A stretch of 64,000 bases of DNA from an uncultured bacterium (GTDB lineage Bacteria; Cyanobacteriota; Vampirovibrionia; Gastranaerophilales; Gastranaerophilaceae), in assembly GCA_902797965.1 (NCBI GenBank), contig CADBUY010000002.1, forward strand, positions 1 through 64,000, in the 5' to 3' direction. The first letter of the stretch is position 1, and every line of letters begins with the position of its first letter. This document shows, piece after piece, positions 33,904-43,507 of this stretch. The translations under genes were made by a program, and so were the position numbers. The notes under the pieces were generated by a model, which was given only the letters and a program-made list of their open reading frames with translations, was not told the DNA's origin and did no database searches.

Positions 33904-34800
33904 TCAACTATCCTGAGATACATATCCGAAACTTTTCAGGATATTATCTTTTTTTCGCCAATCCTTTTCTACTTTTACTTCTAAACCTAAAAATACTTTT
34001 TTTTCTACTATTTTTTCTAACTCTTCTCTGGCTTCGGTTCCTACTTTTTTTAAAAGTCCTCCGCCTTTACCAATTAGAATACCCTTTTGACTTTTTTGTT
34101 CACAAAAGATTGTTGCATATATTCTGTCTATTTCATCACTTTCTTCATACTTATCTATCTTTATTGCAACAGAATGAGGTATTTCGTCCTGAGTATTCAA
34201 CAGAATCTTCTCTCTTATTATTTCTTCCGTTACTGAGCGCATGCTTTCTTCTGTCACTACATCATCAGGATACAATAACTCTCCCTCCGGCAATTTTTTA
34301 AATATGTTTGATAAAAGTGTATCTTTGTTTCGTCCGGTTTTTGCAGATATTCTTACTAACGGAATATTTTCATTAAAAAGAGTTTTATAACTCATAAGAT
34401 TTTCTTCGATTTTCTGCATATTCTTAATTTTATCTAACTTATTCATAACCAAGATTATTGGAATATTTACCCCTTTCAAAATATTTTCTACAATCCACTT
34501 ATCACCTTTTCCTGCCGGTTCGGTACCGTCTACAATAAACAAAACCAAATCAGCATCAGGAACAGCTACTTTAGCTTCATCTAACAAAAACTCTCCAAGT
34601 TTATTCAAAGGTCTGTGAACCCCCGGGGTATCAACAAATATAATTTGTCCGTCCTCAGTTGTCAGAATCCCTTTTATCCGTTTTCTAGTAGTCTGCGCCT
34701 TGTCAGTTGTAATTACGATTTTCTGCCCTAAGATTTGATTTAGCAGAGTCGATTTTCCAACATTAGGACGACCTAATATTGCCACAAATCCACACTTCAT
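33904..34800 (-). CDS. era: GTPase Era
   Basis: A 298-residue GTPase (counted from the ATG at 34800) for 16S rRNA 3'-end maturation and 30S assembly. G1 is GRPNVGKSTLLN, G2 around TTDKAQTTRKR, G3 DTPGV, G4 NKLDK, G5 RISAKTG; the C-terminal KH domain has IFCEQKSQKGILIGKGGGLLKKVG. An in-frame TTG two codons upstream is less likely. TATAAT (34807-34812) sits exactly six bases before this ATG with no ribosome site, so era appears to be translated from a leaderless mRNA. Confidence 0.96.
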   Translation of the reverse strand: MKCGFVAILGRPNVGKSTLLNQILGQKIVITTDKAQTTRKRIKGILTTEDGQIIFVDTPGVHRPLNKLGEFLLDEAKVAVPDADLVLFIVDGTEPAGKGDKWIVENILKGVNIPIILVMNKLDKIKNMQKIEENLMSYKTLFNENIPLVRISAKTGRNKDTLLSNIFKKLPEGELLYPDDVVTEESMRSVTEEIIREKILLNTQDEIPHSVAIKIDKYEESDEIDRIYATIFCEQKSQKGILIGKGGGLLKKVGTEAREELEKIVEKKVFLGLEVKVEKDWRKKDNILKSFGYVSQDS

Positions 34801-34871
34801 ACACAAATTATATCAAAAAAATCAGTTGTGCACATGACAAAATGTTTCTATGTAAAGATTTATTAAGGAAA

Positions 34872-34902
34872 GACAATTTCTAACTGATTATAAACTTTAT
34901 AT
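34872..34902 (+). promoter_or_regulatory. Recurrent promoter, GGCAATTTC-N13/14-ACTTTATAT class
   Basis: Plus strand: GACAATTTC, spacer of 14 after CAATTT, ACTTTATATATT. The ATG of the 569-residue coiled-coil protein follows 30 bases later. It is the clearest plus-strand member and shows that the motif keeps its orientation relative to the gene. Confidence 0.72.
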
Positions 34903-34931
34903 ATTTAGGGAATAATTAATCGGGATTTAAG

Positions 34932-36641
34932 ATGGCAATAGAACAAGTAAGCACCTATCCGTTTTACGGACGGCTTCAAGCAGGCGGAACTAACGGCAGT
35001 GCTGACAAAAGTAAAAAACAAAATGACGAGCTGGCCAACGAACTGTCACAGCTTGAAAAAAGCGCAAAAGCTGCACAGGAAGCATTTCTAAAAAAGATTG
35101 AACTTGTCACTTTAAAAGCTACAAACAAAGCTGTTATTGAAAATTTAAGAACACAGGAAGAAGATGCAGAGAGAGCATACAGACAATTTGAAAAGACAAA
35201 AAGCTCAAAAGGTACTGCTACCGTTGATTCAGGGGAAAGCGGTGCTTTGAGATGGCTGTCTAATGCCGGAACTGCACTTGTGAATATGGGCAAAAGCATA
35301 ATCGGTTATGATAAAAATGGGAATTGGGATCCTGTAAAATGCGTTACAAATATTGGTATAACCGCTGCTGCTATTGGTGCCACATTTATTCCTTATGTAG
35401 GACCTGTTATAGGATACGGGCTTCTTACGACAGGTGTAATAGGAGGTGCAATAGGAGTTGCCAAAGGAATTAATAAATTAGACAAAGCTGAAAAAAGCGG
35501 CGACCAAAGAAAAATAGATGAAGCTCAACAAGACATTTGCGGAAATGCGTTCATAGGAATTACTTCAGCACTTGGTTTAAGAGGCATTGGTAAAGCATTC
35601 AGAACATCCTCTTCTACAGCTGAGATGGCAAGTTCTGCAACAGCCAGAAATCATATTGGGGGAAAATGTATAGAATCTGTATCTAACTTTGGAAGAGATA
35701 TAACAGTTAACGCATTCCGTTCTACAAAATATTCCGCATCTCAGGGTTTAACACCATCATTGGGTGGTTTTAAAAGTTGGACTAAACAATACAAAGCACA
35801 ATATAAAAAGATATCAGAAAGTTATACTCAAAAAATTGCTGAACTTGAGAGTAAAATTCTTGCAGAAACAAATCCTGCTAAGAAAGTTTTACTTCAGGAA
35901 CAAAAACAATTACTTGAAGCAAATTTGGCAGAATTTCATACAATCGGAAGAACAGTTAAAACAAAAGCCGATTTTGATAAACTTGCTAAAGACAATATGG
36001 CTAAATTTAATGAAGAATACGTTCAATCAACATACACAAAAACTACTGCCGGTGAATATGACATTAACGGAATACTGGTAAAAGAGCAGGAATTTATGAA
36101 TTTCCAGAACAGTATTATCCGTCAGCAAAGAGCTTTAGGAAAAGAATTACAAAAACTGATTAAAACAAAAGAAAACATGATGAGAACTTTTGCAAAACAT
36201 CCTGAAAAACACAGAGCTGCTCTTGATGAATATGTATCAACAACGGACGTAAAACGTTCATGGTACAAACCGTCAGATTGGTTAAAAACAAAAGAATTAA
36301 TTGCAATCGGAGGGAAAAATCCGGGGTATGCACTCAGAATATTTAATTCTGCATTAACCCACCCTGCATCCAATGTTGCAAAATTTTCAGGAGCATGGGT
36401 TACCCCTATACATTCAGGAGCAATGTTATTAACTTCAGAATTAACACCGGAAGAAACTCAGGCTCAACTTGAAACTATGCGTAATGCAATTGATAGCATA
36501 TCAGCCCTTAGAGAAAAAATGGAAAAAGCACAAACTGTCGAAGAATTTAATGAAGCTATAACGGAATATAATAACTTGGTTGCAGCTGCAAACGGTGAAC
36601 AACCAAGCCAAGAAACAAAAGAAGAAACATCACAAGAGTAA
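34932..36641 (+). CDS. Coiled-coil protein with central hydrophobic hairpin
   Basis: A 569-residue protein. It begins MAIEQVSTYPFYGRLQAGG, with the F-x-G leader motif. Residues about 25-90 are a coiled coil, about 133-180 a Gly/Ala-rich hydrophobic hairpin (TNIGITAAAIGATFIPYVG, then GYGLLTTGVIGGAIGVAKGI), 270-320 and 385-415 further coiled coils, and the tail is acidic. Coiled coil plus hydrophobic hairpin is the layout of type III translocators such as SipB/IpaB and of some phage tape-measure or toxin proteins; I see no sequence motif that proves any of these. No Sec signal. Its only ribosome site is weak (CGGGAT). Confidence 0.6.
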   Translation: MAIEQVSTYPFYGRLQAGGTNGSADKSKKQNDELANELSQLEKSAKAAQEAFLKKIELVTLKATNKAVIENLRTQEEDAERAYRQFEKTKSSKGTATVDSGESGALRWLSNAGTALVNMGKSIIGYDKNGNWDPVKCVTNIGITAAAIGATFIPYVGPVIGYGLLTTGVIGGAIGVAKGINKLDKAEKSGDQRKIDEAQQDICGNAFIGITSALGLRGIGKAFRTSSSTAEMASSATARNHIGGKCIESVSNFGRDITVNAFRSTKYSASQGLTPSLGGFKSWTKQYKAQYKKISESYTQKIAELESKILAETNPAKKVLLQEQKQLLEANLAEFHTIGRTVKTKADFDKLAKDNMAKFNEEYVQSTYTKTTAGEYDINGILVKEQEFMNFQNSIIRQQRALGKELQKLIKTKENMMRTFAKHPEKHRAALDEYVSTTDVKRSWYKPSDWLKTKELIAIGGKNPGYALRIFNSALTHPASNVAKFSGAWVTPIHSGAMLLTSELTPEETQAQLETMRNAIDSISALREKMEKAQTVEEFNEAITEYNNLVAAANGEQPSQETKEETSQE

Positions 36642-38414
36642 TTACTGGGACATTACCGCCATTTCACAGTTTTTACAGTCAAACACTAGCGGATACTTTA
36701 CCCCCTTTTCATCTTCCAGAAACAGTTTCTGAGAGGATTTACACATGTTTAAAGCATACTTAATACAGTGCTTCGTTCTCATTAATTCAATTTGCCTTTC
36801 AGGTTGTTTCGTTTCCAAAGCGTATTCTTTTGGTTCAGCCTTGCATTTTCTATAAAATTCTTCCGCAGATTTATTACTTATATTAGCTCTGTAATCAAGC
36901 TCTTTTTTATAAAACTCGGCATATTTTAATGGCTTTTGAATTCCTCTTTTATACGAAGATACTCTTTTTTGCATAAGTTCTTCAAACGCATTACGTCTTA
37001 ACTTATTAATTTCACTTACAGGCATAAACGGAACCTCTGAATTAATCTTTATATCAATTATGTAAAAATCGCTTTCTCCTGTTTTAGAAAACTGTTTCAC
37101 AAAAGTTTCATTCATTTTGTCCTGATTTTTTGCTTTTTCTTTTGACACAATATCTGCGGTAATCGAAACGCCGTCTTCGTCTTCTATATAAATTATATTA
37201 TTATTTACTTCAACTTTTATACCAATTTGCCTTTTAACAGGCTGTAGAAGCTGTTTTTCAAATTCTATATCTGCATTTCTGTATATTTTCGTTCCCTTTT
37301 GTATACTAATTTTTCTGTTTGGATGAACAAGAACACCTTTATTTATTTTTTCTGCGTTATTAACTAAAAATCCAACCATTTCACCATTAGATAAGTAGCA
37401 TAAACCATCTTGAGGTGATATTTCCATGCCGGTTTCTACCAAAATGCGTTCTTTAGTCACTTGTTTTACACAACCTATAAACTTACCCCTTGATTTTGGT
37501 GAAACAAAGTTAAAACAATCAGTTCTTCCGTTTAAGAAATAATCCGTAAATCCCCGATTAAAACTTCTTTCTACATCAGGAATATAGGGATAAGTACTTT
37601 TACCTGACGAACATTTTTCCGAATACTTGTCCAATAGTTGTCTATAATAAGAAACAACATTTTTTACATATCCGACATCTTTTAACCTGCCCTCTATTTT
37701 GAAAGAATATACTCCTGCCTCTATCATTTGTTTAACATTTTCAGAAGCATTAAAATCTTTTAGGCAAAGTGCATAAATATCTTTTGCTACATACTCTTTT
37801 TTATCTTTCAGAACAGAATATTTTTTTCTGCAAGGCTGCGCACATTCACCTCTGTTTGCGGAGCGTCCGCCTATATATTGACTTAAGTAACATTGTCCGC
37901 TATATGATACACAAAGCGCACCATGAATAAATGCTTCTAATTCTATATCAGGATTTTCTTTATGAACATTTTTAATCTGCTCTAAAGATAATTCTCTTGC
38001 CAAAACAACTCTTGATAACCCAATCTCTCTAAAAAACTTTATTTTTTCAGGTTCTCTATTGTCGCACTGAGTACTAGCATGAATAGGCAGGGATAAATTT
38101 AGTTCTATCAGCTTTTCCAGCAACCCCATGTCCTGTATAAGTACTGCATCAACACCAATACTATCCAGAGTTTTTACAAGATCGACAGCTTCTTCTAACT
38201 CTTCATCTTTCAGAATAGTATTAACAGTTACAAAAACTTTTGCCCAAAATTTATGAGCGTATTCAACAACTTCTTTAATATCCTCAATAGAATTTGTTGC
38301 ATTTTTTCTCGCTCCAAAAGAGGATGCTCCAATATAAACTGCATCAGCTCCGCAATCAATAGCAGCAAACGCCGTTTCTTTATCCTTAGCAGGTGCAAGA
38401 AGTTCTGTCTTCAA
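36642..38414 (-). CDS. U32-family peptidase-type protein (RlhA/TrhP-like)
   Basis: A 590-residue U32 protein. The N-terminal barrel has ELLAPAKDKETAFAAIDCGADAVYIG and the signature EAFIHGALCVSYSGQCYLSQYIGGRSANRGECAQPCR near 165-200, whose cysteines are thought to hold an iron-sulfur cluster. Members hydroxylate cytidine in 23S rRNA (RlhA) or uridine in tRNA (TrhP) rather than cut proteins. The long C-terminal part with VEVNNNIIYIEDEDG and cysteines near the end fits the RlhA-length group. The start is TTG, with GGAG 7 bases before. It follows the TPR gene by 10 bases and is in its operon. Confidence 0.88.
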   Translation of the reverse strand: MKTELLAPAKDKETAFAAIDCGADAVYIGASSFGARKNATNSIEDIKEVVEYAHKFWAKVFVTVNTILKDEELEEAVDLVKTLDSIGVDAVLIQDMGLLEKLIELNLSLPIHASTQCDNREPEKIKFFREIGLSRVVLARELSLEQIKNVHKENPDIELEAFIHGALCVSYSGQCYLSQYIGGRSANRGECAQPCRKKYSVLKDKKEYVAKDIYALCLKDFNASENVKQMIEAGVYSFKIEGRLKDVGYVKNVVSYYRQLLDKYSEKCSSGKSTYPYIPDVERSFNRGFTDYFLNGRTDCFNFVSPKSRGKFIGCVKQVTKERILVETGMEISPQDGLCYLSNGEMVGFLVNNAEKINKGVLVHPNRKISIQKGTKIYRNADIEFEKQLLQPVKRQIGIKVEVNNNIIYIEDEDGVSITADIVSKEKAKNQDKMNETFVKQFSKTGESDFYIIDIKINSEVPFMPVSEINKLRRNAFEELMQKRVSSYKRGIQKPLKYAEFYKKELDYRANISNKSAEEFYRKCKAEPKEYALETKQPERQIELMRTKHCIKYALNMCKSSQKLFLEDEKGVKYPLVFDCKNCEMAVMSQ

Positions 38415-38424
38415 CTTTGAACTC

Positions 38425-39711
38425 CTATCTCATTCTTCTTCCAAAAATACCTTTAAACAAAGATAAAAGACCTCCGTCACCCATGCCGCCACCATTTTGT
38501 AAACGTTCATAATTCTTAGCAACATATTCATTTCTGGGGTCTATAGCTTTTAATCTTTCCAGATAATCTAAAGCACCACCGTTATCACCGATTGATTCTC
38601 TAAACTCTGCCAGTTTTTGGAGAGCATTTGTATTCTTAGGGTCAATATCTGTCAGTCTTTCATAAAATTCACTTGCTTTTGTTTTATCACCATCTGTTTC
38701 AAGCATAACAGCGATAGTTTCAACCAAATCAGCATCACTGTTATTAAATCTGTATGCTGTCATATATTCATTCAGAGCAACATCTTTATCATTTCTCAAA
38801 ACATTATATTTACCCCAGTTCAAATGTTCATTAAAGGAGTCATTCTTTTGTTCATAAATTAATGCTCTCATTTGATAAATCAATGGTGAATTTGGAGCAA
38901 GTTCCTCAAACTTTTTAATTGCATCAAAAGACTCATCATACATTTCTTTTTGGAAATAATACTGAGCTAATAACGAATAGAACGTAGGATTTTTTTCATA
39001 AGCACCTTTAGCGTTCATAAGAACTTCATATCCTTTTTCGTTATCACCCATATCAAATAATGCTCTTGCTTTCGTAAGTTCATTTTTTGTAATAGCCAAA
39101 GCCTTATCAGGCTGAGAATTTTTTATATAATATCCTGCAAGAACTTCATCATACTCGGTAAATCCGTTTTCTTTTTTACCTCTTTCCAAGGTTTGGATTG
39201 CTGATATTATACCCTCTGTTTTTTCATAAAGTTCTGCAAGTTTAAGAAACACCATAGGATTTTTGTCATCAAAGTCTGCAATTCTTAAATACTCATCAAT
39301 TGCTTCCTGATACTTTTCCTGACCTTCACACAAGCCTGCATGAAGATATCTTGCAGGAAGAGCTTCCTGAGCGTCTTTTGCGTGGCTGATAGCTTTTTTG
39401 TAATCACTATTTGCGTAACTCATTTGCTGCTGAAGCGCATGCATATTTCCTCTGAGTAAATAATATTTGAATTTATCCTCGTTAACAAATAAGTCTAAGA
39501 GTTGTTCATGCGCCATTATATTTGATGGGTCAACCTCAAGTATTTTTGCATAATACTGTTTTGCTTCCGTTTTATTATCCAATATCAAAGCAACGTGAGC
39601 AATACGTGTCAAAACATCCACATCATCAGGTTTGTGCATTAATATTTTTTTATATTCCGCATAAGCTTCTTCGTATTTTTCACTTTGCTCAAGTTGTTCC
39701 GCTGTATTCAT
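38425..39711 (-). CDS. TPR-repeat protein
   Basis: A 428-residue cytosolic protein made almost wholly of tetratricopeptide repeats: about ten copies of the 34-residue unit, e.g. EKYEEAYAEYKKILMHKPDD near 11-30 and NKTEAKQYYAKILEVDPSN near 51-69, with the usual A..y.k.l...P pattern. The last 30 residues are Gly-rich then basic (GGGMGDGG...FGRRMR). It has no signal peptide. Its partner is not indicated; the U32 gene follows in the operon. Confidence 0.85.
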   Translation of the reverse strand: MNTAEQLEQSEKYEEAYAEYKKILMHKPDDVDVLTRIAHVALILDNKTEAKQYYAKILEVDPSNIMAHEQLLDLFVNEDKFKYYLLRGNMHALQQQMSYANSDYKKAISHAKDAQEALPARYLHAGLCEGQEKYQEAIDEYLRIADFDDKNPMVFLKLAELYEKTEGIISAIQTLERGKKENGFTEYDEVLAGYYIKNSQPDKALAITKNELTKARALFDMGDNEKGYEVLMNAKGAYEKNPTFYSLLAQYYFQKEMYDESFDAIKKFEELAPNSPLIYQMRALIYEQKNDSFNEHLNWGKYNVLRNDKDVALNEYMTAYRFNNSDADLVETIAVMLETDGDKTKASEFYERLTDIDPKNTNALQKLAEFRESIGDNGGALDYLERLKAIDPRNEYVAKNYERLQNGGGMGDGGLLSLFKGIFGRRMR

Positions 39712-39805
39712 TGTTGACTCCTTTTGATATTGTATTTGTGTTTTTCTTGCATCCGTATATTTTATTATTACCCCTTTACCTCTTTACCCCTTTGCCAATT
39801 TACCC

Positions 39806-40363
39806 CTAGTTGTACTTATTTTGTGCAGCTTGCATTCCATTAGTAAAATAGCATGCAATACCTTCTTTTGCAATTGATAACGTTTCTTTCAACTTTTCTA
39901 ATTCTTCTTTTGAAAAGTTTTGAAGAACAAAAACTTCTGACGGAATTGACGGCTGAGGTCCTATACCGATTTTCAATCTTGCAACATCTTTTGTTCCAAG
40001 ATGCTGAATAACTGACTTTATGCCATTATGACCGCCATCAGAGCCGTTTGCTCTGAATCGTATTTTACCAAGTTCTAATGACAAATCATCAAACACGACC
40101 AATATATCATTTACCCCTATTTTATAATAATCAGCTACGGCTCGTACGGCTTCGCCTGACAAATTCATAAATGTAGTCGGCTTAATAAGTAAATAATCTT
40201 CGCCGTTATTATTAAACTTTGTAATAAAACATTTCAGTCTGGAATTTTCTCTCATATCAAGACCCGCATTCAAGGCAATACTGTCTACAAGCATAAACCC
40301 TGCATTATGCCTTGTAAAAGTGTATTTTGGTCCTATATTTCCGAGTCCTGCAATTAATTTCAT
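39806..40363 (-). CDS. pth: Peptidyl-tRNA hydrolase
   Basis: A 185-residue Pth that frees tRNA from stalled peptidyl-tRNA. GLGNIGPKYTFTRHNAGF holds the catalytic His20; KPTTFMNLSGEAV, FDDLSLELGKIR and GSDGGHNGIKSVIQHLGT hold the other conserved Asn, Asp and His residues. AGGAG lies 5 bases before the ATG. It lies between ffh and the TPR gene on the same strand. Confidence 0.97.
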   Translation of the reverse strand: MKLIAGLGNIGPKYTFTRHNAGFMLVDSIALNAGLDMRENSRLKCFITKFNNNGEDYLLIKPTTFMNLSGEAVRAVADYYKIGVNDILVVFDDLSLELGKIRFRANGSDGGHNGIKSVIQHLGTKDVARLKIGIGPQPSIPSEVFVLQNFSKEELEKLKETLSIAKEGIACYFTNGMQAAQNKYN

Positions 40364-40446
40364 TTTTCTCCTGTTTTATTTGAATAGAATCCACAACCTG
40401 CGTTCTTTTTTATTGGTTTAATAAACCACCCGCAGCCTTGTTATCC

Positions 40447-41838
40447 CTATTTGAACCTTCTCATATTTTTCATCATTTGGTGCATAGAAAGTTTACCACC
40501 CATGTTTGGTCCTAATTTACCCATCATTTTACCCATATTTTTCTTAACATCAGAAAAACCTTTCATCATGGAACGCATTTGTTCAAATTGAGTTATAAAC
40601 AAATTTACATCATGAATAGGTATCCCTGAACCTGCTGCAATTCTTTTCTTTCTCGAAGTATTCATAAGTTCGGGATGTTCTCTTTCTTCAGGCGTCATGC
40701 TTTGAATAAAAACTTCTATTCTCTTAAACTGTTTTTCTCCTTCGTGAGAGATTTTTTGTCTGTCGTCTTTTGATAAGCCCAACCCCGGTATCATTCCAAG
40801 AAGGTTATCCATTGAACCAAACATTTTCATCTGTTTTTGCATCTTTAAAAAGTTGTTGAAAGAAAATTCCGCTTTTGACATTTTTTCTTCCATCTCACGA
40901 GCGGATTTTTCATCAAAAACTTCTTGCGCACGCTCAACAAGCGATACAATATCACCCATACCAAGAATTCTTGTAGCCATTCTTTCCGGATAAAAGTCCT
41001 CGAGAGCGTTAAGTTTTTCACCTGTACCTGTTAACTTAATCGGTTTCTGAGTACAGTAAACAACGCTAAGCGCTGCACCACCTCTGGAGTCACCATCTAA
41101 CTTTGTTAATACAAGCCCTGTAACCCCAAGCTGCGCATCAAAATTTTCTGCAACATTTACGGCTTCTTGACCTGTCATAGAGTCAATAACCAGTAATTTT
41201 TCAGCAGGATGGAATACTCTGTCAATTAATAACAATTCTGCCATCATATCAGTATCAATCTGTAAACGACCCGCTGTATCAAGAATAAGAGTATTAAAAC
41301 CATTCTCTTTAGCATAGTTTATTGCATTATTAATAATACTTTGAACATCCTGCCCGTCTTCAGAATAAACATTTACTCCAATTTGTTCGCCCAGTGATTT
41401 TAACTGAGTAATTGCAGCAGGTCTGTATACGTCACAAGCTACCAGTAAAGGATTTCTACCCTCTTTTTTTAATTTAACCGCTAATTTTGCAGAAGATGTA
41501 GTTTTACCGCTGCCTTGAAGTCCTAGCATCATTATTAAATTCGGATGACCTGAAAAATCAAGCGGTTTAACTTCTTTACCCAGAAGTTCAATCAATTCGT
41601 CATGAACAATCTTTACCAATTGTTGTGAGGGATTAATTCCTGAAAGAACATTTTCACCCTCCGCCTTATCTTTTATATTAGAGATAAAAGCTTTTACAAC
41701 ACGCAAATTAACATCAGCTTCAAGAAGAGCGCGTCTTATTTCCCTCAGAGCATCTTGCATATTATCCTGAGTAAGTTCTTTTTGCCCAGCAGTGCGTTTT
41801 ATTATATCTTGTAATTTATCAGATAGTGAATCAAACAT
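40447..41838 (-). CDS. ffh: Signal recognition particle protein Ffh
   Basis: A 463-residue SRP54 GTPase. N domain, then G domain with GLQGSGKTTSSAKLA, CDVYRPAAITQLK, DTAGRLQIDTDMM and TKLDGDSRGGAALS, then a Met-rich M domain (KMQKQMKMFGSMDNLLGMIPG ... MHQMMKNMRRFK) that binds SRP RNA and signal peptides. Length is normal. The SRP RNA gene is not seen in this window. AAAGGATATC precedes the ATG. Confidence 0.98.
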   Translation of the reverse strand: MFDSLSDKLQDIIKRTAGQKELTQDNMQDALREIRRALLEADVNLRVVKAFISNIKDKAEGENVLSGINPSQQLVKIVHDELIELLGKEVKPLDFSGHPNLIMMLGLQGSGKTTSSAKLAVKLKKEGRNPLLVACDVYRPAAITQLKSLGEQIGVNVYSEDGQDVQSIINNAINYAKENGFNTLILDTAGRLQIDTDMMAELLLIDRVFHPAEKLLVIDSMTGQEAVNVAENFDAQLGVTGLVLTKLDGDSRGGAALSVVYCTQKPIKLTGTGEKLNALEDFYPERMATRILGMGDIVSLVERAQEVFDEKSAREMEEKMSKAEFSFNNFLKMQKQMKMFGSMDNLLGMIPGLGLSKDDRQKISHEGEKQFKRIEVFIQSMTPEEREHPELMNTSRKKRIAAGSGIPIHDVNLFITQFEQMRSMMKGFSDVKKNMGKMMGKLGPNMGGKLSMHQMMKNMRRFK

Positions 41839-41934
41839 TTTGTGATATCCTTTTTTTAAAAGACAAATACCATTAAAACATAATATTTATCCCTATACTC
41901 CAATACTTATAGAATATCACAAACAAACCCAAAA

Positions 41935-43308
41935 TTAAGACCAGAGCGAGAATGTTCTGTCAATATTGTCGTTTTTAACCTTGTCAATGCTTTCCAACAT
42001 CTTTGTTATAGCTGACTGTTCTGTTTCAAGGTTTTTCATTCTCTGATCAATTCTGCTTTCTTTTTCATTTATTTGTGCTTTATCAGCTTCATATTTTACA
42101 AGAGCTTCAGCATGAGCATCACTATCATTTACCTTGAAAATATTCGGATCATTTTCTGCAAATTCTGTATCATAATAAAATTTATAATTTCTGTTATCTA
42201 TTTCCTTTGAAGCATCAAAACTTTTGTTTTCAGTCATGGTAGTAATATAATAGCTGTTATTTTGAAGCATTTGGTTCAAATAATCCGTATCAGTAATTGA
42301 ATTATCTTCTTCCCAGCCCATATCCGCTATACCTTGGAATAATTGGTCATAGAACTCAATTTGTTTCATCTGAGGAGCAGTTAATACTTTACCCTTTGCA
42401 CTCACTGCTGATTGGTATGCTTCCTGAGCCGATTTATATACTGCGTCTGCTGCTTCATAGTCAGCCTGAGTACCTTTTTTGTCATGGTCGTAATCGATTC
42501 TGAGTGTAATTTCAGCGCTATTATTAAAAGCCGCTTTTATAGCTGTTGCCAAACTGTTTATAAAATCTCCTGCTGTTGCATCTTTATATGATTCACTCTC
42601 AGGATCATTTTTATAAGCATTAAGAGTTTGGTCTAGACAATATTTTATACCCTTAGCTCCATCTTCTACATCAGCAGAAAAGTATCCTTTTCCGCATAGA
42701 GCATTCTGAACACTTGATTTTAACTGTTCAGCTAAGTCCGGTGTTAATTTTTCTGACTTAGTATAATTCAGCAAACTTGGACTTAAAAGTTTTGAAACAA
42801 GTTCATCTGTGGTAAAATGTTTGCTAGGTACATTATCCCTATTATCCAAAGCCTCAGTTAAAGCAGCATTTTTATCCTCAACATCTTTTGATGTGCTGTC
42901 ATAATTTTTTAAAGTATCTACAGGAATTCCGGTTAGACCTGATAATATGTTATATCTTGTATCTCCGTCATACTTACCACCATTATCTGAAAGCATTTTT
43001 GCATATTGAGCATATTTTTCACCCAGAACAACTTTACCACTTTCATTTGTTATTAAGAATGGTGAATTATTTGGAGTTCCACCCGGGCTCATTAATGTAG
43101 AGTAATTTAAATCAGTATATGTTACACCGCTATTTCCTGACCATTTTAAGGTCTTCATACTGAGTGCATTTTTATAATCTCTTGTAACCTTTTGCATATC
43201 ACGAGCAAGCGCTTCTTTCGTTCCCGAAAGTTTTTGCAGCTCAAAGCTGATATCGCTTTTGCGAGATGTCAGAGCTAAGAAATTCCATTGTGATGCTGCC
43301 ATACCCAT
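41935..43308 (-). CDS. Lineage-specific filament/secreted-like protein under a sigma28-type promoter
   Basis: A 457-residue protein beginning MGMAASQWNFLALTSRKSDISFELQKLSGTKEALA, a helical start that I associate with a large family of this lineage. The middle is polar and contains two cysteines (near 205 and 224). The last 50 residues form a coiled coil ending SAITKMLESIDKVKNDNIDRTFSLWS. Helices at both ends around a variable middle is the layout of flagellar axial proteins such as FlgL and flagellin; sequence identity is not obvious. No Sec signal. The start at 43308 is used because the sigma28 promoter lies over the upstream in-frame ATG; AAAGGAAAAG precedes. Confidence 0.7.
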   Translation of the reverse strand: MGMAASQWNFLALTSRKSDISFELQKLSGTKEALARDMQKVTRDYKNALSMKTLKWSGNSGVTYTDLNYSTLMSPGGTPNNSPFLITNESGKVVLGEKYAQYAKMLSDNGGKYDGDTRYNILSGLTGIPVDTLKNYDSTSKDVEDKNAALTEALDNRDNVPSKHFTTDELVSKLLSPSLLNYTKSEKLTPDLAEQLKSSVQNALCGKGYFSADVEDGAKGIKYCLDQTLNAYKNDPESESYKDATAGDFINSLATAIKAAFNNSAEITLRIDYDHDKKGTQADYEAADAVYKSAQEAYQSAVSAKGKVLTAPQMKQIEFYDQLFQGIADMGWEEDNSITDTDYLNQMLQNNSYYITTMTENKSFDASKEIDNRNYKFYYDTEFAENDPNIFKVNDSDAHAEALVKYEADKAQINEKESRIDQRMKNLETEQSAITKMLESIDKVKNDNIDRTFSLWS

Positions 43309-43354
43309 GATTAATCGCTTTTCCTTTTGTTTTTTGTAGTCCCTTTTGTTATAC

Positions 43355-43382
43355 TTATCGGCAGATTTAATCAAAAACTTTA
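43355..43382 (-). promoter_or_regulatory. Sigma28 (FliA)-type promoter
   Basis: Minus strand: TAAAGTTT (43375-43382), 12 bases, GCCGATAA (43355-43362). Both boxes are perfect; spacing is one base above the ideal 11. The ATG of the MGMAASQ protein follows about 47 bases later. Confidence 0.83.
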
Positions 43383-43458
43383 ATAAATAGCGAAAATTGT
43401 TACAAAAATTTACAAAACTCGTTACATTTATTTACACTTTCAAAAATTTACAAACAAA

Positions 43459-43492
43459 AAATCACACCTTTGTAAGATGTGATTTCTTATTT
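43459..43492 (-). terminator. Intrinsic terminator of the SIMPL-domain gene
   Basis: AAATCACA (43459-43466) and TGTGATTT (43478-43485) pair around an 11-base loop, with a TTTTTTG tail on the minus strand, 20 bases after the stop at 43508. Confidence 0.8.
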
Positions 43493-43507
43493 TTATTTCG
43501 TTTTTTA

